Shown in pieces: positions 60,994-64,000 of a stretch of DNA of 64,000 bases. A program made the position numbers and the translations under genes. The DNA is from Brachybacterium muris. GTDB lineage: Bacteria > Actinomycetota > Actinomycetes > Actinomycetales > Dermabacteraceae. Location of the stretch: positions 806,001 to 870,000 of the forward strand of contig NZ_JAFBCB010000001.1 in NCBI RefSeq assembly GCF_016907455.1, in the 5' to 3' direction. Below the pieces are notes generated by a model. The model saw only the letters and a program-made list of their open reading frames with translations, was not told where the DNA came from and did no database searches. Each line of letters begins with the position of its first letter. Positions within the stretch are counted from its first letter, which is position 1.

Positions 60994-61827
60994 TCAGTGC
61001 CTCACCCTGCCTGCGCGTCGCAGTGCCTCGACCTGGTCGGGGCGTGCCAGCCGCACCGATACCGCATCCGACCGCAGGGCCCGGTCGATCCCCTCGGGCA
61101 GAGGCCGCGTCGAGGCCACCAGCACACAGTTGCCTCGCCGCTTGCCGGACAGGTGCGCCGGCTCGGCGATCACGGCCACGTGCTCGAAGGCGGTGCTCAG
61201 TGACGCCACCTCATCGGCCATGAGTCCGGAGCCCGGGGGGGCCGCACAGTTGGCAAGGTAGAGCCCGCCCTCTCGCAGCACCCTGGCGGCATGCGCCGCG
61301 GTCTCGGCGGTCAGCAGTGCTTCCGGGGTGAGGCTGCCGGCGAACACGTCCCGCACCAGGACGTCGAAACGGTCATCCCGCCAGGCGGCGAGTGCGCTGA
61401 GCGCGTCGTCGATCCTGATCCGCAGCTGGGGGGAGCGCGGCAGATCGAACCAGTCGCGCACCTGCTCGGCCAGTCGCGAGTCGACCTCCACCACGATCTG
61501 CCGGGCATCGGGGTGCTGAGCGGCGACGGCCCGGGGGAGGGCGCACGCCCCGCCTCCCAGGTGGGCCAGCTGCGGTGTCGGGGTGGGTGACTGCTCCAGG
61601 TGGAGGTCGATCGCCAGCAGCATCCACCGCATGTACTCGAAGACGAGGTGGGTGGGCTCGGGGTGCAGGTGGGAGGAGGGGACCCCGTTCACCTCCAGCA
61701 GCACCGATCCGTCCTGCTCCTGGGTGACGCGTGCGGTGCCCGTGGAGATGGGGAGTACGGCACCGAGCTCGGGCAGCTGCCCGAAGAGCGGGGTGGAACT
61801 GCTGCGGGTGCGATCACGACGGGCCAT
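60994..61827 (-). CDS. spermidine synthase-like methyltransferase-fold protein
   Basis: A 277-residue Rossmann protein of the SpeE-like type: LAHLGGGACALPRAVAAQHP (motif I, G-G-G) with IVVEVDSRL (acidic residue for the cofactor), then RIRIDDALSALA and DVLVRDVFAGSLTPEALLTAE. The DxF/Y rather than the D-x-x-D aminopropyl-acceptor pattern makes polyamine synthesis doubtful; many actinobacterial homologues are of unknown function. ATG 61827 is 6 bases after a reverse -10 (TAGAGT). Confidence 0.8.
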   Translation of the reverse strand: MARRDRTRSSSTPLFGQLPELGAVLPISTGTARVTQEQDGSVLLEVNGVPSSHLHPEPTHLVFEYMRWMLLAIDLHLEQSPTPTPQLAHLGGGACALPRAVAAQHPDARQIVVEVDSRLAEQVRDWFDLPRSPQLRIRIDDALSALAAWRDDRFDVLVRDVFAGSLTPEALLTAETAAHAARVLREGGLYLANCAAPPGSGLMADEVASLSTAFEHVAVIAEPAHLSGKRRGNCVLVASTRPLPEGIDRALRSDAVSVRLARPDQVEALRRAGRVRH

Positions 61828-61833
61828 CGGGCC

Positions 61834-61839
61834 ACTCTA
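61834..61839 (-). promoter_or_regulatory. -10 element for the leaderless spermidine-synthase-like gene
   Basis: On the reverse strand TAGAGT ends 6 bases before the ATG at 61827. No ribosome-binding site is visible. Confidence 0.65.
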
Positions 61840-62020
61840 GGTTCCTCGAGCTCCCCGTGGCCGCGCGGCGGTGTTCGCATGGGCCAGGCCCGCGGTGCAG
61901 GTTCCTCCCCAGCGCGGCTGCATCCACCGGCGCGGGGTGCGTCCCTCGTTCGTCAGTGCCCTTCCATACCTTTGATCTCGAAGGCAGCCGCCCGCACAAC
62001 CCGCACAGGAAGGAGTCGTG

Positions 62021-62476
62021 ATGACCGCCCCCGCACTCCCCGCCCCCCGCACCTCTGCCCGCACCCTCATGGCGCATCTCGACGAGGACCTCGCGGGGCT
62101 GGAACGTGCCCGGTCCCTGCTCGCCGAAGGGGAGCGCACGGCCGGTACCAGCCCCCGCGAGGCCTTCGAGCTGGTGCACCGCGCCGCTCTGCGCGGAGCC
62201 GGGGTCCTGGTCCAGCGGGCGAACCGTGAGCGGCGCCGTCGTCTGCCGCTGAACGTATGGACGGCCCTGGAGCGGCTGGGCGGGGAGTCGGCGGAGCGCG
62301 CCGTGCAGATGGCACCGCTGGTCGCCGAGCGGGCCCGCCTCGAGCGCTGCCCTGAGGCTGCTCCGGACCCGGATCTGCTGCGGTGCCACATCGAGCACAC
62401 CGGGCGGCACCTGGCCGTGGTCTCCCAGCAGCTCCTGGACGGGATGCCGCAGGGGGTGGTGGCGCTCGCCGGCTGA
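62021..62476 (+). CDS. SAV_6107-type HEPN-like helical protein
   Basis: A 151-residue all-helical protein. SPREAFELVHRAALRGAGVLV and LERCPEAAPDPDLLRCHIEHTGR suggest a HEPN-type bundle as in the actinobacterial SAV_6107 family. The canonical R-x4-H RNase motif is not clearly present. ATG 62021 has AGGAAGGAG ahead; a GTG one codon upstream is possible. It precedes dinB by ~95 bases. Function unknown. Confidence 0.6.
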   Translation: MTAPALPAPRTSARTLMAHLDEDLAGLERARSLLAEGERTAGTSPREAFELVHRAALRGAGVLVQRANRERRRRLPLNVWTALERLGGESAERAVQMAPLVAERARLERCPEAAPDPDLLRCHIEHTGRHLAVVSQQLLDGMPQGVVALAG

Positions 62477-62570
62477 GCACACCGTCTCGGCGGGGCCCGG
62501 TACAGTTCCGCAGCGAGCCGTCCGGCGGGGGCGGGCGCTGATCGGGCACGAACGGCAGGAGGAGGCAGTG

Positions 62571-63887
62571 ATGGACCCACAGGTTCCCCGTGCCGCCGGC
62601 GTGCCCGAGGATCCCGAGGTGCCCGGCATCCTCCACCTGGACATGGATGCGTTCTTCGCCTCCGTGGAGATCAGGGACGACCCCTCCTTGCGCGGGCTGC
62701 CGGTGGTGGTGGGCGGGGCCGGGGCCCGGGGCGTGGTCGCCGCAGCCAGTTACCCGGCACGGGAGCGCGGCATCCGGTCGGCCATGCCGATGGCCACCGC
62801 GCGCAGGCTCGCACCCGACCTCGTGATCGTGCCCGGCCGGATGGAGCGCTACCGAGAGATCTCCCGGCAGGTGATGGACCTGCTGCGCACCGTCGTGGCC
62901 GACGTCGAGCAGATCAGTGTGGACGAGGCATTCCTGGATGCCCGCCCTGCGCGCCGCCTGTTCGGCCCACCCGAGGAGATCGCCGGACTGCTGCGCAGGC
63001 GGATCCGTGATGACCTGGGACTGCCCAGCTCGGTGGGTGGGTCCGTCTCGCGCGCCGTCGCGAAGATCGCCTCGGCGCGCGCCAAGCCCGACGGCATGCT
63101 CATCGTGCCCGCGGACCGCACCGCCGCCTTCCTCGCACCGCTGCCCGTCTCGGTGATCTCGGGCATCGGCCCCACCGCGGTGGCAGCGCTGGAGCGCATC
63201 GGGGTCCGCACAGTGGGCGACGTGCGCGACATCCCCGCTTCCACGCTGACCCGCGCGATCGGCCCGCAGGCCGTGCAGGTGATGCGCCTGGCCGACGGCA
63301 CGGACCGCACGGGTCTGGGGCGGCGGGTGCGGGACAAGTCCCTGGGCACCGAGCGCACCTGGGACGAGGACCTCACCGACCCGCAGGAGGTGCGCCGTCG
63401 CATCACGATGATGGCCGACGACGTGGCCCGCCAGTTGCGCCGTTCCGGGTTCTCGGCCCGCACGGTGGTTCTCAAGCTGCGGTCCCCGGACGGCACCACG
63501 ATCACCCGCTCGGCCACGCTGGACCAGCCCACCTCCAGCGGGGAGCGCCTGCGCGAGCATGTGGTGGCGCTGTGGGAGCGGGAGCGTGCACGGATGCCCC
63601 GGGTGCGCCTGGCCGGAGTGCGGGCCACCCATCTCGCCGCTGCTGGACCCGGCGGGGAGCCGAGGGAGCTGACCGGTCGTTCGGCCGGCTGGCAGGATCT
63701 CGAGACGGCCATGGACCGCGCTCGCGACCGCTTCGGGGCCGCGAGCCTCGCTCGGGGCTCCACCCTCCGCAACGACGAGACGGTGCGAAGCGAGGGGTCG
63801 GTCCGTCGCGACGGGGCGTCCCGGCCCGGGACCGATGGCCGCCGGCCCGGGACCGATGGGCGCCGAGGTTCCCATTTTCAGGGGTGA
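62571..63887 (+). CDS. dinB: DNA polymerase IV (Y-family)
   Basis: DinB carries out translesion synthesis. It has 438 residues. The metal ligands are Asp24 (LHLDMDAFFASVE) and Asp118-Glu119 (SVDEAFLD); YPARERGIRSAMPMATA is the finger region, ISGIGPTAVAALERIG the helix-hairpin-helix, and the little-finger domain follows. The C-terminal tail is a low-complexity Arg/Gly/Asp run with GTDGRRPGTDGRR repeated. ATG 62571 is selected with GGAGGAGG ahead; GTG 62568 is possible. No SOS box is visible upstream. Confidence 0.94.
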   Translation: MDPQVPRAAGVPEDPEVPGILHLDMDAFFASVEIRDDPSLRGLPVVVGGAGARGVVAAASYPARERGIRSAMPMATARRLAPDLVIVPGRMERYREISRQVMDLLRTVVADVEQISVDEAFLDARPARRLFGPPEEIAGLLRRRIRDDLGLPSSVGGSVSRAVAKIASARAKPDGMLIVPADRTAAFLAPLPVSVISGIGPTAVAALERIGVRTVGDVRDIPASTLTRAIGPQAVQVMRLADGTDRTGLGRRVRDKSLGTERTWDEDLTDPQEVRRRITMMADDVARQLRRSGFSARTVVLKLRSPDGTTITRSATLDQPTSSGERLREHVVALWERERARMPRVRLAGVRATHLAAAGPGGEPRELTGRSAGWQDLETAMDRARDRFGAASLARGSTLRNDETVRSEGSVRRDGASRPGTDGRRPGTDGRRGSHFQG

Positions 63888-63896
63888 CGCCTAAAC

Positions 63897-63902
63897 TAGG
63901 GT
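63897..63902 (+). promoter_or_regulatory. -10 element for the DUF3040 gene
   Basis: TAGGGT (or the overlapping TAAACT at 63892) predicts a start near 63905 and a ~75-base leader. Confidence 0.5.
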
Positions 63903-63981
63903 GACCGCCGACGACGGCTGTCGTCCGGGGTCGAGCAGGAGGCGCCGACCGGCGCGAAGCACGGGGACAAGGAGCGGGATC

Positions 63982-64000
63982 ATGCCGCTGTCGGAACACG
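63982..64000 (+). CDS. DUF3040 protein, first residues only
   Basis: The window ends after MPLSEH, the typical beginning of DUF3040 membrane proteins, which stand upstream of mraZ and the division/cell-wall cluster in actinobacteria. AAGGAG precedes the ATG. The rest is outside the window. Confidence 0.65.

Noticed and set aside
62021..62476. HEPN toxin of a toxin-antitoxin pair
   Set aside because: The R-x4-H catalytic motif is not clear and no antitoxin-like partner gene is adjacent.

Overview
The window is a GC-rich, gene-dense stretch of an actinobacterial chromosome. Gene order matches the Micrococcales core genome: rimP-nusA-ylxR-infB, rbfA-truB, ribF-rpsO-pnp, thyX-dapA-rnj-ftsK-pgsA-cinA-clgR-recA-recX-miaB, miaA-dapF-hflX-dinG-lexA-nrdR. 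The meso-DAP genes (dapA, dapB, dapF), an L,D-transpeptidase and the overall arrangement suggest a Dermabacteraceae (Brachybacterium-like) organism. That assignment is inference from synteny and protein style, not a database result.

Layout. 1-5.7 kb: rlmN tail, a DivIVA-repeat protein, and the isoprenoid/site-2 protease run dxr-rseP-ispG with a GNAT gene. 5.7-10.4 kb: proS between two reverse-strand exported proteins (a GH15-like protein and a Tat lipoprotein). 10.5-18.4 kb: the translation cluster rimP-nusA-ylxR-infB-methyltransferase-rbfA-truB, ending at a bidirectional terminator shared with a reverse-strand L,D-transpeptidase. 20-24.3 kb: ribF-rpsO-pnp. 24.4-30.3 kb: a frameshifted WD40 lipoprotein gene, an M16 peptidase, dapB, a small membrane protein, azlCD and a HAD phosphatase. 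30.5-33.3 kb: a 913-residue protein joining asparagine synthetase to a CofE-like gamma-glutamyl ligase domain. 33.3-43.6 kb: thyX, dapA, rnj, ftsK, pgsA, cinA, clgR, a DUF3046 gene, recA (with an SOS box) and recX. 43.7-47.9 kb: miaB, split by a complete IS21-family element. 47.9-55 kb: ybjN-like, miaA, dapF, an rsmC-like gene, hflX and dinG. 55-57 kb: lexA diverging from a LysM cell-division-inhibitor-type gene, then nrdR. 57-64 kb: helD-like, PAC2, a cold-shock gene, a spermidine-synthase-like gene, a HEPN-type gene, dinB and the start of a DUF3040 gene.

How the genes work together. Most of the window is housekeeping: ribosome biogenesis and translation initiation, RNA turnover (pnp, rnj), MEP isoprenoid synthesis, lysine/DAP synthesis, tRNA A37 modification and chromosome segregation. 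The DNA-damage response is represented by recA, recX, lexA, a LysM SOS gene, dinG and dinB; three LexA-type boxes of the form CGAAC-N4-GTTCG are visible at recA and in the lexA/LysM interval.

The most noteworthy items are the recent IS21 insertion in miaB (5-bp target duplication; precise removal restores a 531-codon frame), the way its 3' fragment stays open from a GTGA overlap with istB, the AsnB-CofE fusion, the SOS box laid over the ribosome-binding site of the LysM gene, and repeated leaderless promoter architecture in which a -10 hexamer sits exactly 6 bases before the start codon. I saw no CRISPR array, prophage, tRNA or rRNA gene.
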